A DNA stretch of 64,000 nucleotides from positions 186,001 to 250,000 of the forward strand of contig OZ223260.1 of NCBI GenBank assembly GCA_965140555.1, in the 5' to 3' direction. A program made the position numbers and the translations under genes. Source of the DNA: UBA1351 sp965140555 (lineage in GTDB: Bacteria > Bacillota > Clostridia > Lachnospirales > Vallitaleaceae). Below are positions 51,468 to 61,251 of this stretch, one piece after another (the first letter of the stretch is position 1; the number at the start of each line of letters is the position of its first letter). Below the pieces are notes generated by a model. It was given only the letters and a program-made list of their open reading frames with translations, made no database searches and was not told where the DNA came from.

Positions 51468-54122
51468 ATGAACAAACTTTTGATTATTGACGGCAATAGT
51501 ATAATGAATAGAGCTTTTTACGGACTCCCCCTATTAACAGATGCCCAAGGACGCTATACAAATGCTGTTTATGGATTCTTAAATATATTACTTCGAACGA
51601 TAGATGATGAGCAACCATCCCATGTTGTTGTTGCCTTTGATAGTAGTGCGCCGACCTTTAGACATAAAGTATATGATGCATATAAAGGCAATCGAAAAGG
51701 TATGCCGGATGAACTTCGCCCGCAGATGGCGTTGGTAAAAGAAGTTCTTAGTACTATGAATATATGTACATATGAAGAAAAAGGCATTGAAGCCGATGAT
51801 ATATTGGGAACTTTATCCCTGCAATTTGAAAATCAGGGGGAAGTGACGGTATTATCCGGTGATCGGGATTTACTTCAATTAGCGAGTGATAAGACAAAGG
51901 TAATGATTCCCAGAACAAAGGGTGGTGAAACAACTACCGAGAGTTACACCTATGCATCTTTTGTGGATACCTATGGCTTTACGCCGACGCAGTTTATAGA
52001 TGTTAAAGGAATGATGGGAGATTCATCGGATAATATTCCGGGTATTCCGGGTGTGGGTGAGAAAACCGCTCATAAGTACATCAAGAAATATGCATCCCTT
52101 GAAGGCCTTTATGAACATGTAGACGACCTTAAAGGAAAAACAAAAGAAAAAGTTGTTGATAATAAAGAGTTGGCGTTTTTAAGTAAAGAATTGGCAACCA
52201 TAAAACGAGATTGTCCGATTCCTCTTGATGTTAAGCATATGCAGATGGAGCACATGTTCAATGAAAAGGCTTTTGAATTTTTTAAGGATTTGAATTTTAC
52301 TCGCCTCTTGACGCGCTTTGATTTTAATGAAATGGAAGTAGGAGATTCGGATATTGATTTTAGTATTCAAGTCTATAGGGATGCAGAGGAGTTCCTATCT
52401 GCAATCAAGGAGCCTATTATTGGAGAAACCGTTGCTTTTCATTTATATCAAGATGATTGTATGGTTGAAGTGTCACTACAAATTCGTCAGAAAAAAACGG
52501 ATGTTCGATTTTTGTTGGAATTGAAAGATCAATCGTTAAGCACAGAATGGAAGGAACAGTTTCTTTCATATCTTAAGGAAGCAGAAGATCTATTGCTCTA
52601 CGATGTAAAGCAAATTGCCCATCAAATGAATTTGAATCCGGAGCACTTTTTTGAACATTTTGAAGACTTGCATTTGATGTACTACCTTGCAAAACCGAAT
52701 AAAAGTGATTATCCTTTATTAGATTTGGGCCTAACATATACGAATGTTACACTCCACAATTTAGATGAATTAATGGGAAAAGGTCGTTCGAAGATAGCCT
52801 TTTGTGATGTGGATGAAGAAAAGCGACATAACTATATGGCTCAGTCGGTAACAATTCTTATGGACAGTTATAAACCACTGATGGATGTTTTGGCGGAATC
52901 ATCGATGTTAGGTCTTTATAATGTTATGGAAAAACCTCTGCTTGGAGTACTTTATCATATGGAATATGAGGGTATTCATGTGGATACGGAAGTTCTTCGC
53001 GACCTGAGTGATGAAATGGGAACTAAAATTGATACGTTAACAAGCCAAATTTATGAGCTGGCCGGCGAAGAATTTAATATTAATTCTCCAAAACAGTTGG
53101 GTGTGATATTATTTGAAAAAATGGGATTACCGGTTATTAAGAAAACCAAGACAGGATATTCTACGAATGTAGATGTCTTAGAAAAGTTGAAATCGGAGAG
53201 TCCGATTATCGGTTTACTCCTTCAGTATAGGCAACTGACAAAGCTGAAATCCACGTATACGGACGGACTTTTTGGTTATGTGAAAGAAGATGGACGTATT
53301 CATTCAACGTTTAATCAAACCATTGCGAGTACAGGACGATTGAGTAGTACGGATCCAAATCTTCAAAATATACCTATACGTATGGAAGAAGGTCGACGCA
53401 TAAGGAAGGCTTTTATACCTAAGACGGGTCATGTTTTTATCGATGCGGATTACTCTCAGATTGAGTTGCGTATATTGGCTCATTTGAGTGAGGATGAGCG
53501 ATTCATTGAAGCTTTCCGTTCAGAAGCAGATATTCATAGATTGACAGCTTCTCAAGTTTTTCATGTACCTTTTGAGGAAGTGACACCTGCTCTTCGTAGA
53601 AATGCTAAGGCGGTAAATTTCGGTATTGTTTATGGTATTAGTGACTATGGACTGAGTCAGGATTTGGATATTCCGGTTAAGGAAGCTAAAGAATACATTG
53701 AAGCCTATTTCGCCAATTATGAGAAAGTGAAAGCCTTCTTAGATGTAACGGTGGCACAAGCCTATGCTGACGGATATGTAACAACATTATACAATCGCCG
53801 CCGTATTATACCGGAATTGTCAAGTAGCAACTATATGACGCGACAATTTGGAGAACGTATTGCGATGAATACGCCAATTCAAGGAACTGCAGCCGATATA
53901 ATAAAAATTGCGATGATTAAGGTTGAAAAGCGTTTGAAGAAGGAACAACTACAAGCAAAATTAATATTACAAGTTCATGATGAATTAATAATTGAAGCTC
54001 CCACAGATGAAATGGAAAGGGTCAAAGCGCTTTTGGTTGAAGAGATGGAAGGCGCTGTCTCCTTATCTGTTCCGCTAACGGTTGATGTACAAGTAGCTGA
54101 CAATTGGTACGAGGCAAAATAA
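51468..54122 (+). CDS. polA: DNA polymerase I
   Basis: 884 residues. 5'-3' exonuclease domain (about 1-290; DGNSIMNRAFYG, DDILGTLS, VLSGDRDLLQLAS, GDSSDNIPGIPGVGEKTA), a 3'-5' exonuclease-fold region (about 300-480), then the polymerase: motif A DADYSQIELRILAHLS, motif B RRNAKAVNFGIVYG, motif C QVHDELIIEAP. The proofreading DTET-type motif is not recognisable (IGETVAFHLY occupies the place), so proofreading is probably absent, as in several Gram-positive Pol I enzymes. Fills gaps in repair and Okazaki fragment processing. Stop overlaps coaE. Confidence 0.96.
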   Translation: MNKLLIIDGNSIMNRAFYGLPLLTDAQGRYTNAVYGFLNILLRTIDDEQPSHVVVAFDSSAPTFRHKVYDAYKGNRKGMPDELRPQMALVKEVLSTMNICTYEEKGIEADDILGTLSLQFENQGEVTVLSGDRDLLQLASDKTKVMIPRTKGGETTTESYTYASFVDTYGFTPTQFIDVKGMMGDSSDNIPGIPGVGEKTAHKYIKKYASLEGLYEHVDDLKGKTKEKVVDNKELAFLSKELATIKRDCPIPLDVKHMQMEHMFNEKAFEFFKDLNFTRLLTRFDFNEMEVGDSDIDFSIQVYRDAEEFLSAIKEPIIGETVAFHLYQDDCMVEVSLQIRQKKTDVRFLLELKDQSLSTEWKEQFLSYLKEAEDLLLYDVKQIAHQMNLNPEHFFEHFEDLHLMYYLAKPNKSDYPLLDLGLTYTNVTLHNLDELMGKGRSKIAFCDVDEEKRHNYMAQSVTILMDSYKPLMDVLAESSMLGLYNVMEKPLLGVLYHMEYEGIHVDTEVLRDLSDEMGTKIDTLTSQIYELAGEEFNINSPKQLGVILFEKMGLPVIKKTKTGYSTNVDVLEKLKSESPIIGLLLQYRQLTKLKSTYTDGLFGYVKEDGRIHSTFNQTIASTGRLSSTDPNLQNIPIRMEEGRRIRKAFIPKTGHVFIDADYSQIELRILAHLSEDERFIEAFRSEADIHRLTASQVFHVPFEEVTPALRRNAKAVNFGIVYGISDYGLSQDLDIPVKEAKEYIEAYFANYEKVKAFLDVTVAQAYADGYVTTLYNRRRIIPELSSSNYMTRQFGERIAMNTPIQGTAADIIKIAMIKVEKRLKKEQLQAKLILQVHDELIIEAPTDEMERVKALLVEEMEGAVSLSVPLTVDVQVADNWYEAK

Positions 54123-54718
54123 TGAAAAAAACACAAGTGATAGGATTAATTGGAGAAGCCGGTGGCGGAAAGTCAACGGTAGCAAAGTATATACAAAAGG
54201 AGCATAACGGCTACGTTGTTGATGGGGACCATATTGGACATCAAGTGCTCACATTACCTTCGGTTATTGAATGTTGTGTCGCAACATTTGGAGATACGAT
54301 TATAGCGAATGAACATCAAATTGATCGACAAGCGTTGGGGGCAATCGTTTTTGGCGACAGCGAAGCCCTTCAACAATTGAATGCAATTGTTCATCCTGTA
54401 ATTAAAGAGCGCATGCGCTTGGAAATTGAAGACCATCTGGGGAGCTATACATTTATTCTGGTGGATGGAGCAGCATTGATTGAAGCAGGTGTTGATACAT
54501 TATGTGATCGTATTGTATATGTACATACGTCTAAAGATATACGAAGACAACGATTAATCGAAGGGCGCGGATTAAGTGAGAAACGTGCAGATGCTCTTTT
54601 GTCGAGCCAACAATCACCGACGTTCTATCGTCGCTATGCAGATGACGAGCTTGTTCTTGAGGGTAACTATGAAACTAATATGAGTAACGTGCAAGATTAT
54701 ATACAGGAGATATTATGA
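54122..54718 (+). CDS. coaE: Dephospho-CoA kinase
   Basis: 198 residues. P-loop GLIGEAGGGKSTVAKYI, DGDHIGHQVL and IVHPVIKERM with FILVDGAALIEAG match CoaE, the last step of coenzyme A synthesis. The P-loop (GEAGGGKS) differs slightly from the common GGIGSGKS. The ATG at 54122 overlaps the polA stop by one base; the longer frame from 54104 runs inside polA and is rejected. polA-coaE linkage is common in Firmicutes, though the usual mutM is absent. Stop overlaps the next gene by 4 bp. Confidence 0.93.
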   Translation: MKKTQVIGLIGEAGGGKSTVAKYIQKEHNGYVVDGDHIGHQVLTLPSVIECCVATFGDTIIANEHQIDRQALGAIVFGDSEALQQLNAIVHPVIKERMRLEIEDHLGSYTFILVDGAALIEAGVDTLCDRIVYVHTSKDIRRQRLIEGRGLSEKRADALLSSQQSPTFYRRYADDELVLEGNYETNMSNVQDYIQEIL

Positions 54719-56316
54719 AACGATGGCGTTTACTGGTTACACTAATGCTAACTGTGATTTATGTAAGTGGGTGTTCAGTTGTTGAACAAATAGCAGAATA
54801 TAATTTGGATAATCTAGATACTGTAGATGAGAAGGAAACAGAGGACATTATTCGTTTGCCGGAATCCGATTATGTGAAAGAACAAGTGGAATTATCCATG
54901 TATAATCCTCATACATTAAATCCCTTAGAAGGTGTTTCCTATTCTGTCGATCAAGCGCTTCGATTGGTCTATGAATCATTATATTCAATCGATGCAAATT
55001 ATGATTTGATTCCTTGCTTGGCAAGGGATTCAGGAAGTGTGGATGGATTAAGCGTGACGATACAACTGGATTCGTCCCATACTTTTTCTACAGGTGAAGC
55101 GGTGACGGCAGATGATGTCATTTATAGCTTTGAACGCATTAAAGATGAGCCTAATAGCGGATATCATTATGTTATAGACTATATCTCTCAGATATCTGCA
55201 ATTGACGAATCGACAATTCGCGTTACCTATAATCAAGCCCATCGGTTTAATGCATATGCGCTAACATTTCCTGTTGTTTCTCGTAATTATATGGAATCAG
55301 AGACTTATGACAAGATGTATCCGGTGGGTAGTGGTAATTATATGTTGGAAGATAGTCAAAGTATGTTATACATGACATTAGCTAAACGTGAGGACCGCCG
55401 AACAGTTTCAGGACCCGCAAAGATACAGTTTAATATATCGCGACAGTTTTCCGATAGCTACAATATGTTTTTGGCAAAACGTGTTGATGTTTTTGCGCCG
55501 GAGACGACCCATTGGGACCGATATTCAGATGATATGAGTATTACAACGATTGATTATGAAAGTCCTTATTATTATAACTTGCTATTTAATACTCAGCGAG
55601 CTTATTTTGCATCTTCGGATGCACGACGATATATAGCGAGTATTATAGATTATGAACGTATTCAAACACAAGTTTTTTTGGGGCATTTACAACCCCGATC
55701 ACTTCCGATTTACCAGGATCGTACATTGGAAGAATTGGGGGATCCATATGCTTTGAGTAATGGAAAAGGGACCTACTATGCTTCTCTTTATAAGATGGAT
55801 TTAGCAGAACAATACAAGCCGAATGCGATTGAAGATGACGCCCAAATACTTCGTGGAATCTATAATGAAACAGATACTTATCAAGTTGCATTGGTACAGG
55901 TATTGAAAAATGATTTTTCTGCAGCAGCGATTCCTATTGACTGGATTGCTTATGATGAAAACGCCTATAGTTCTGCCCTTAAAGAAGGGAATTTTGATAT
56001 TGCCTGTCAAGTATACCAGATGTCAATTGTTCCGGAAGTCGATAAATGGTTGATGACCGGAGGTATAATGAATTATGGTGGTTATACAGCGATTGGTATG
56101 GATGGTCTTGTCGCAAATTTTACACAAGTTAATTCGGACGAACAATGGCTAGCTAAAGCAGAAGCGCTGTCTAGATTAATCACAGAAGAATTGCCATATA
56201 TTCCATTGGGGCAATTAGAGAATGGTCTATTTATTCACGATCAAGTTAGCGGTCGATTAAGACCCAGCTATTATAGTGTGTATAATGGGATGGATGAAAT
56301 AATGGTCAAACAATAA
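54715..56316 (+). CDS. Oligopeptide-type ABC transporter substrate-binding lipoprotein
   Basis: 533 residues. Lipoprotein signal with lipobox VSGC (Cys20), then an SBP_bac_5 (OppA/DppA cluster) protein: LNPLEGVSYSVDQALRLVYE, TVDGLSVTIQL-like strand region, FSTGEAVTADDVIYSFERIK and MYPVGSGNYML. It binds peptides or nickel-like ligands in known relatives. It overlaps coaE by 4 bp (ATGA), and no permease or ATPase genes are near, so it either feeds a transporter encoded elsewhere or has a separate role. No terminator is clear before the next gene. Confidence 0.85.
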   Translation: MKRWRLLVTLMLTVIYVSGCSVVEQIAEYNLDNLDTVDEKETEDIIRLPESDYVKEQVELSMYNPHTLNPLEGVSYSVDQALRLVYESLYSIDANYDLIPCLARDSGSVDGLSVTIQLDSSHTFSTGEAVTADDVIYSFERIKDEPNSGYHYVIDYISQISAIDESTIRVTYNQAHRFNAYALTFPVVSRNYMESETYDKMYPVGSGNYMLEDSQSMLYMTLAKREDRRTVSGPAKIQFNISRQFSDSYNMFLAKRVDVFAPETTHWDRYSDDMSITTIDYESPYYYNLLFNTQRAYFASSDARRYIASIIDYERIQTQVFLGHLQPRSLPIYQDRTLEELGDPYALSNGKGTYYASLYKMDLAEQYKPNAIEDDAQILRGIYNETDTYQVALVQVLKNDFSAAAIPIDWIAYDENAYSSALKEGNFDIACQVYQMSIVPEVDKWLMTGGIMNYGGYTAIGMDGLVANFTQVNSDEQWLAKAEALSRLITEELPYIPLGQLENGLFIHDQVSGRLRPSYYSVYNGMDEIMVKQ

Positions 56317-56399
56317 ATGCATAAAAAGCTGATGGTTTTTTGAGCGAAATGTGTTATTATTATAAAAGAACAAAACAACGAATTAGAAGGGGCTAAAAC

Positions 56400-58421
56400 A
56401 TGCAGATATACAACGATAACTATATCTTTGGGTTGGATATTGGGACCCGTTCAATCGTCGGAATAATTGGATATAAACAACAGGAAGTGTTTCATGTCGT
56501 TGCATCCCATGTTGCAATGCATGAGACACGCGCTATGTTGGATGGACAGATACATGATATAGAGAGTGTGGCGTCCACAATTAATGCAGTTAAAGAGGCG
56601 TTGGAAGAAAAAACAGGTATATCACTTCATAAGGTATGTATTGCTGCTGCCGGGCGTGTATTGAAAACATTATCGACGGAAGCATCAATGAAAATAGAAG
56701 ATCACATGGAGATCACCAGTCAAATGGTTCAATCATTAGAATTAATTGCCATGGAAAAAGCCATGCGTCAAGTGAACTATGCGGCGGATGCAACGAGTAC
56801 ACAGTTTTTCTGTGTTGGCTATTCTGTAACGAATTATTATTTGAATGATTATATGATGAAGCAACTTGCCGGCCATAAAGGTTCGGAGATGAAAGCGGAA
56901 ATATTGAGTACTTTTTTGCCTCACGAAGTTGTTGATAGTCTCTATAAGGTTGTAGAATTAGCAGGACTGTCCGTATACAGCTTAACACTAGAGCCTATTG
57001 CCGCCATTCAAGTTGCTATTCCTGACAACTTTAGATTATTGAACATAGCGCTTGTCGATATCGGAGCAGGAACCAGTGATATTGCAATAACGAAGGAAGG
57101 CAGTATTATAGCTTATGGTATGATTCCAAGTGCAGGTGACGAAATTACTGAAGCAATCGTTCATCGATATCTTGTGGATTTCAAAACAGCAGAGTCCATT
57201 AAAATAAAGGCATCCGGTAGAGGGAAAAAAGTGACGTTCAAAGATGCCATGGGATTAAAGCAAAGTATTGAATTGGATGATGTTCGAAAAACCATGGAAC
57301 ATGCACGTTTGGTGTTAGCCAAACAGATTGCTGATAAAATCTGTGAATTAAACAGCGGTAAAAGTACAAATGCCGTTTTTCTTGTTGGTGGTGGTGGACA
57401 AACGACAAATTTCTCGGATATGATAGCGGAACAATTACAACTACCTAGAGAGCGAGTGGCTTTAAGAGGTAAAGATGTTATGGGAAGTGTTGTTGCAGAT
57501 GATCCTTCTTTCAAAAAGGATCCTGAGTTTGTTACACCTATTGGTATATGCTTAACAGGATTGTCCAATAATCAACAAGATTTTATTGAAGTGTACCTGA
57601 ATGATGAAGCAATACGAATTTTTAATACAAATAGGCTTTCAGTGATGGATGTCGTAGCACTAAAAGGAATTGAACCGAAATCTTTCATTCCGCGGCGAGG
57701 AGAGGCCCTGATATGTAAGGTGAATGGTGTGGAAACGCGTTTTAGAGGCGAGATTGGCGAACCTGCACATATATATATCGATCAAAAGGAAGTAGACTTA
57801 TCGCATCCTATAAAGGCCCATGATTATATTACGTTAATTCCGGCTGTGAATGGAACGGATGCAATGCGAACGGTGCATGATATTCTTGATAAAAATCCGG
57901 TAGTAATGCTGAACGATGAACGTAAAATTCTGGAACCGATTGTGTCGGTTAACCAAAAAATAGTTGGACAGAGCTATCGCATTGCTGATGGTGATGACAT
58001 TCGAATAGGCTATCCGACAGTTGGAGAATTGTTAGGAACTGTTTCGGATAATGCGAGTGTATTTGTCAATGAAGTTGAAGCAACCGTTCAAACAGAGCTA
58101 AAACCTAAAGATAAGATTCATGTGTTTGATGATACTAAAGTAGCAATGGAAGAGCCACCTATAGAAGAAGTAATCGCACAACAAGCAATAGAGAATGATA
58201 GTCTCTTGTATAATACGCTTCACATAACGGTTAACGATACACCGATTGTATTAACAGGAAAAACGGAGTATATTTTTGTTGATGTATTTGAGGTATATCC
58301 TTTTGATCGTTCTAAACCGCGAGGAACGCTGGTGACAAAGATTAATGAGGAAAATGCCGGTTATATGGAACCGATTCATGAAGGTGATACGATACAGATA
58401 TATTGGAAAGAAAAGTCATAG
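56400..58421 (+). CDS. Long FtsA-like actin-fold protein with repetitive C-terminal extension
   Basis: 673 residues. Residues 1-385 have the FtsA/PilM actin fold: phosphate-1 FGLDIGTRSIVGIIG, an SHS2-like insertion (about 85-160), phosphate-2 LVDIGAGTSDIAIT and the adenosine motif FLVGGGGQT. Canonical FtsA is near 420 residues and ends in an amphipathic membrane helix; here about 280 further residues follow with repeated strand-rich units (hallmarks: IYIDQKEVDL, VMLNDERKIL, VFVNEVEATV, ITVNDTPIVL, each followed by a D-x-I pattern). No C-terminal amphipathic helix is seen. Cell-envelope or division role inferred. AGAAGGGG upstream. Confidence 0.75.
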   Translation: MQIYNDNYIFGLDIGTRSIVGIIGYKQQEVFHVVASHVAMHETRAMLDGQIHDIESVASTINAVKEALEEKTGISLHKVCIAAAGRVLKTLSTEASMKIEDHMEITSQMVQSLELIAMEKAMRQVNYAADATSTQFFCVGYSVTNYYLNDYMMKQLAGHKGSEMKAEILSTFLPHEVVDSLYKVVELAGLSVYSLTLEPIAAIQVAIPDNFRLLNIALVDIGAGTSDIAITKEGSIIAYGMIPSAGDEITEAIVHRYLVDFKTAESIKIKASGRGKKVTFKDAMGLKQSIELDDVRKTMEHARLVLAKQIADKICELNSGKSTNAVFLVGGGGQTTNFSDMIAEQLQLPRERVALRGKDVMGSVVADDPSFKKDPEFVTPIGICLTGLSNNQQDFIEVYLNDEAIRIFNTNRLSVMDVVALKGIEPKSFIPRRGEALICKVNGVETRFRGEIGEPAHIYIDQKEVDLSHPIKAHDYITLIPAVNGTDAMRTVHDILDKNPVVMLNDERKILEPIVSVNQKIVGQSYRIADGDDIRIGYPTVGELLGTVSDNASVFVNEVEATVQTELKPKDKIHVFDDTKVAMEEPPIEEVIAQQAIENDSLLYNTLHITVNDTPIVLTGKTEYIFVDVFEVYPFDRSKPRGTLVTKINEENAGYMEPIHEGDTIQIYWKEKS

Positions 58422-58435
58422 TCAAAGGTGGCCCT

Positions 58436-60112
58436 ATGAAAGTATTATTGCAGTTACAAGATAAAATTTTAAAGTATCACCTACGCTACATGTTGATTGT
58501 AGCATGTATGACGATTATCCTTATGCTCAGTCAATCCTTTTATATAGACAATAGCTTTCTTATTATGGTGATGTTTTCCGGTATTTTTCTTCAAGAGTGG
58601 ATGTATAGAAAAGCTTACTATAATCGGAGGTTATTCTATATAACTACAAAATGTATTATAGCTATAGGTGTGGCCGGAACTATGGCCTTAACGGACTTTA
58701 TTTATTCTGTCCTTGCGATTATATATATATTGCTTATTATATTTGAATTATATATTTCGTTACCTAGTGAGGAACCTAAATATCGCTATTTTATTTTGAT
58801 ATTTCAAGTCATGATTTTTCCGATAGCGGCTTTGTTGAGATTTGGTAGAGGGATTATCGGTGCGGACGTAGCTTTTGTTCTTTTGGCTATTTTATTCTTT
58901 GGGTATAGTGTCTATGATATTTTTCGAACGCAACATCGTTATATGACTCAAAAATTAGAATCCCAGATTCGTTTGTTTGAAGAAGCAGAGAAAACGAATG
59001 AACAACTACGACGATCCCAAGCGAAATTTAAACTCATTCATGATGAGATGGCTAAACAAAAAAATGATCTTATGTCGGCGAATGAACGTCTTAATAAAAT
59101 GACGAGTGAGATTTATACTCAGAATGAGCTACTTCGTTATATTAGTTCGGTTCTTGATATTAGAGAGTTGATTGATTTGGTTACAGATGCCATTATAGGT
59201 ACAATTGGAGTGGATACATGCGGGCTCGTCTTGTTTGATGAGAAATCTGAAACGTATCTTTATAGTGTTAAGTCAAATTATCCGGGCAATCATATTGATC
59301 AGTTAAGGAAGCGTGTGGATAGCGGCTACTTGGAAAAATATTTTGAGTCGGCACGGGTGCATTTGAATAATCACGTCAATCGTGAAAACTATGAATTTGT
59401 TGAAGAACGTCCCGTTGGAAGTATTGCTGTTATTCCGCTTTTGAGAGAAACAGGGACTTATGGACTCTTAATAGCGGAACACTCAACAACAGATATGTTT
59501 ACTGAGAATAATGTACAGTTTTTCCGTGGAATATCAACACAAATCACTATTGCTATTAATAATGCTAGCGTGTATGCGTTAATGGAAGAGATGGCAAGAA
59601 AAGATGGCTTAACCGGAATATACAATCGCAAATATCTTCAAGATCATATTCACGAATATATTGAGCGGGCTAATCTGAAAAATCAGTCGCTTGCCGTTGC
59701 ACTTCTTGATATTGACCATTTCAAATCGGTCAATGATCGCTATGGGCATCTCTTCGGAGATCAGGCGATTAAAATGACGGCGTCCAAGGTTCAGGATACT
59801 GCCGATCGATGTGATGGACTGGCAGTACGCTATGGTGGTGAAGAGTTTGTACTTGTGTTACCAAATGTTGACAGAGAAAAAGCACAGGGAATTGTTGAAG
59901 AGTTACATCGTACAATAGCAGAAGAAAAACTGAGTTATTCATCTAAGACAAGTGTACGGATTAATGTGAGTATTGGTGTATCCTTCTATCCTGAAATTGC
60001 GGAGAGTGGTGAAGACCTTTTATTACGTGCAGATAATGCCATGTACTATTCTAAAGAACATGGCCGTGGCAGAATCACTATAGATTCAAAAGATTTAGAG
60101 AAAGTCGTGTAA
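58436..60112 (+). CDS. Membrane GAF-GGDEF diguanylate cyclase
   Basis: 558 residues. About five or six N-terminal membrane helices (residues 15-175), a coiled coil (about 180-230), a GAF domain (about 235-380) and a GGDEF domain opening DGLTGIYNRKYLQ with active-site motif GGEEF. It should make cyclic di-GMP. The RxxD inhibitory site normally five residues before the motif is not present (RCDGLAVRYGGEEF). AAAGGTGG precedes the ATG at 58436; an in-frame ATG at 58403 overlaps the FtsA-like gene and is rejected. It starts 14 bp after that gene, so they are probably co-transcribed. Confidence 0.9.
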   Translation: MKVLLQLQDKILKYHLRYMLIVACMTIILMLSQSFYIDNSFLIMVMFSGIFLQEWMYRKAYYNRRLFYITTKCIIAIGVAGTMALTDFIYSVLAIIYILLIIFELYISLPSEEPKYRYFILIFQVMIFPIAALLRFGRGIIGADVAFVLLAILFFGYSVYDIFRTQHRYMTQKLESQIRLFEEAEKTNEQLRRSQAKFKLIHDEMAKQKNDLMSANERLNKMTSEIYTQNELLRYISSVLDIRELIDLVTDAIIGTIGVDTCGLVLFDEKSETYLYSVKSNYPGNHIDQLRKRVDSGYLEKYFESARVHLNNHVNRENYEFVEERPVGSIAVIPLLRETGTYGLLIAEHSTTDMFTENNVQFFRGISTQITIAINNASVYALMEEMARKDGLTGIYNRKYLQDHIHEYIERANLKNQSLAVALLDIDHFKSVNDRYGHLFGDQAIKMTASKVQDTADRCDGLAVRYGGEEFVLVLPNVDREKAQGIVEELHRTIAEEKLSYSSKTSVRINVSIGVSFYPEIAESGEDLLLRADNAMYYSKEHGRGRITIDSKDLEKVV

Positions 60113-60122
60113 GGAGAGATAT

Positions 60123-60929
60123 ATGTTACAATTATGTAGTTTAGCCAGTGGAAGTAGTGGTAACAGTATTTACATTGGCTCTGACCATGCTCATATTTTA
60201 GTTGATTGTGGAGTGAGTGGAAAACGAATTGAAGCGGGTATGGTTAAGAACTCTATTGATCCCAAAAAACTTAGTGGTGTTTTGGTTACCCATGAGCATT
60301 CGGATCATATTAAAGGGTTAGGTGTTATACACCGTCGGTATAAAGTTCCTATTTATACGACACTAAAAACATGGAATGCCTTGAAATCCATGAGTAATCT
60401 TGGTAAAATTGATGAATCACTGGTTCGTATGATTGAACCGGATGTTCCTTTTGAGATTGAAGATATAACGGTAACCCCTTTTAGAACGCCACATGATGCT
60501 GTTGATTCAGTTTGTTTTACGTTCAAACAAGGGGAGTATAAAATTGGATTTGCGACAGACTTAGGTATTTATGATGATTATATTATTGATCATTTGAAAG
60601 AATCCCATCTATTATATATCGAAGCTAATCATGATGTAGGCATGTTGGAAGTTGGTTCCTACCCTTATTATCTTAAACAGCGGATTTTGAGTAATTATGG
60701 TCACTTATCCAATGAATTGAGTTTACAACTGATAGAAGCATTGAATCACGATGGTTTACAACATATTGTACTCGCCCATCTAAGTAATGAAAACAATCAT
60801 CCAGAAATAGCTTACATTACAGTCAAAAACTATTTGGATGCATGTTATATAAAAAACGAGCGTCAGATCGGATTAACGGTGGCAAACAGAGATACGGCAA
60901 CAACCGCTATTGTAGTTCAAGAAGACTAA
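60123..60929 (+). CDS. WalJ/YycJ-like metallo-beta-lactamase-fold hydrolase
   Basis: 268 residues. Starts CSLASGSSGNSIYIG, the WalJ signature, with zinc motif THEHSDHIKGL, a downstream His at TPHDAVDS, DLG and the late HLSNENNHPE block. In Bacillus this protein is encoded with the WalRK system; here walRK is absent and it follows a GGDEF gene. The family is thought to be a nuclease or exonuclease linked to replication and the cell envelope; its reaction is not settled. AAGGAGAG precedes the ATG. Confidence 0.88.
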   Translation: MLQLCSLASGSSGNSIYIGSDHAHILVDCGVSGKRIEAGMVKNSIDPKKLSGVLVTHEHSDHIKGLGVIHRRYKVPIYTTLKTWNALKSMSNLGKIDESLVRMIEPDVPFEIEDITVTPFRTPHDAVDSVCFTFKQGEYKIGFATDLGIYDDYIIDHLKESHLLYIEANHDVGMLEVGSYPYYLKQRILSNYGHLSNELSLQLIEALNHDGLQHIVLAHLSNENNHPEIAYITVKNYLDACYIKNERQIGLTVANRDTATTAIVVQED

Positions 60930-60948
60930 TCGTACATAGGAGGATATT

Positions 60949-61221
60949 ATGAATAAAGGAATCATTACGGTTGTCGGTAAAGACACCGTCGGAATCATTG
61001 CAAAAGTGTGTACCTATTTGGCTGAAAGGAAAATCAACATATTAGACATTTCTCAAACGATTGTTGATGATTTTTTCAATATGATGATGATTGTTGATTT
61101 ATCAAGTGTTGACACAGAATTTACGAACATGGTGGATGATTTGGAACAGATTGGTCAATCCATCGGAGTACGTATTCAGTTACAACGTGAAGAGATTTTT
61201 GATAGCATGCATCGTATTTAA
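60949..61221 (+). CDS. ACT-domain protein, UPF0237 family
   Basis: 90 residues, a single ACT domain: GIITVVGKDTVGIIAKVCTY, ILDISQTIVDDFFNMMMIVD. It is nearly always next to a PFL/UPF0210 gene in Firmicutes, as here (30 bp upstream of it). ACT domains bind small molecules such as amino acids; the ligand is unknown. AGGAGG precedes the ATG. Confidence 0.92.
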   Translation: MNKGIITVVGKDTVGIIAKVCTYLAERKINILDISQTIVDDFFNMMMIVDLSSVDTEFTNMVDDLEQIGQSIGVRIQLQREEIFDSMHRI

Positions 61222-61251
61222 TCGGAAATAAAGAGAAAAGGTGGATAAGCA

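Noticed and set aside
51468..54122. polA considered as a proofreading-proficient enzyme
   Set aside because: The DTET-type metal-binding motif of the 3'-5' exonuclease could not be found at the expected place.
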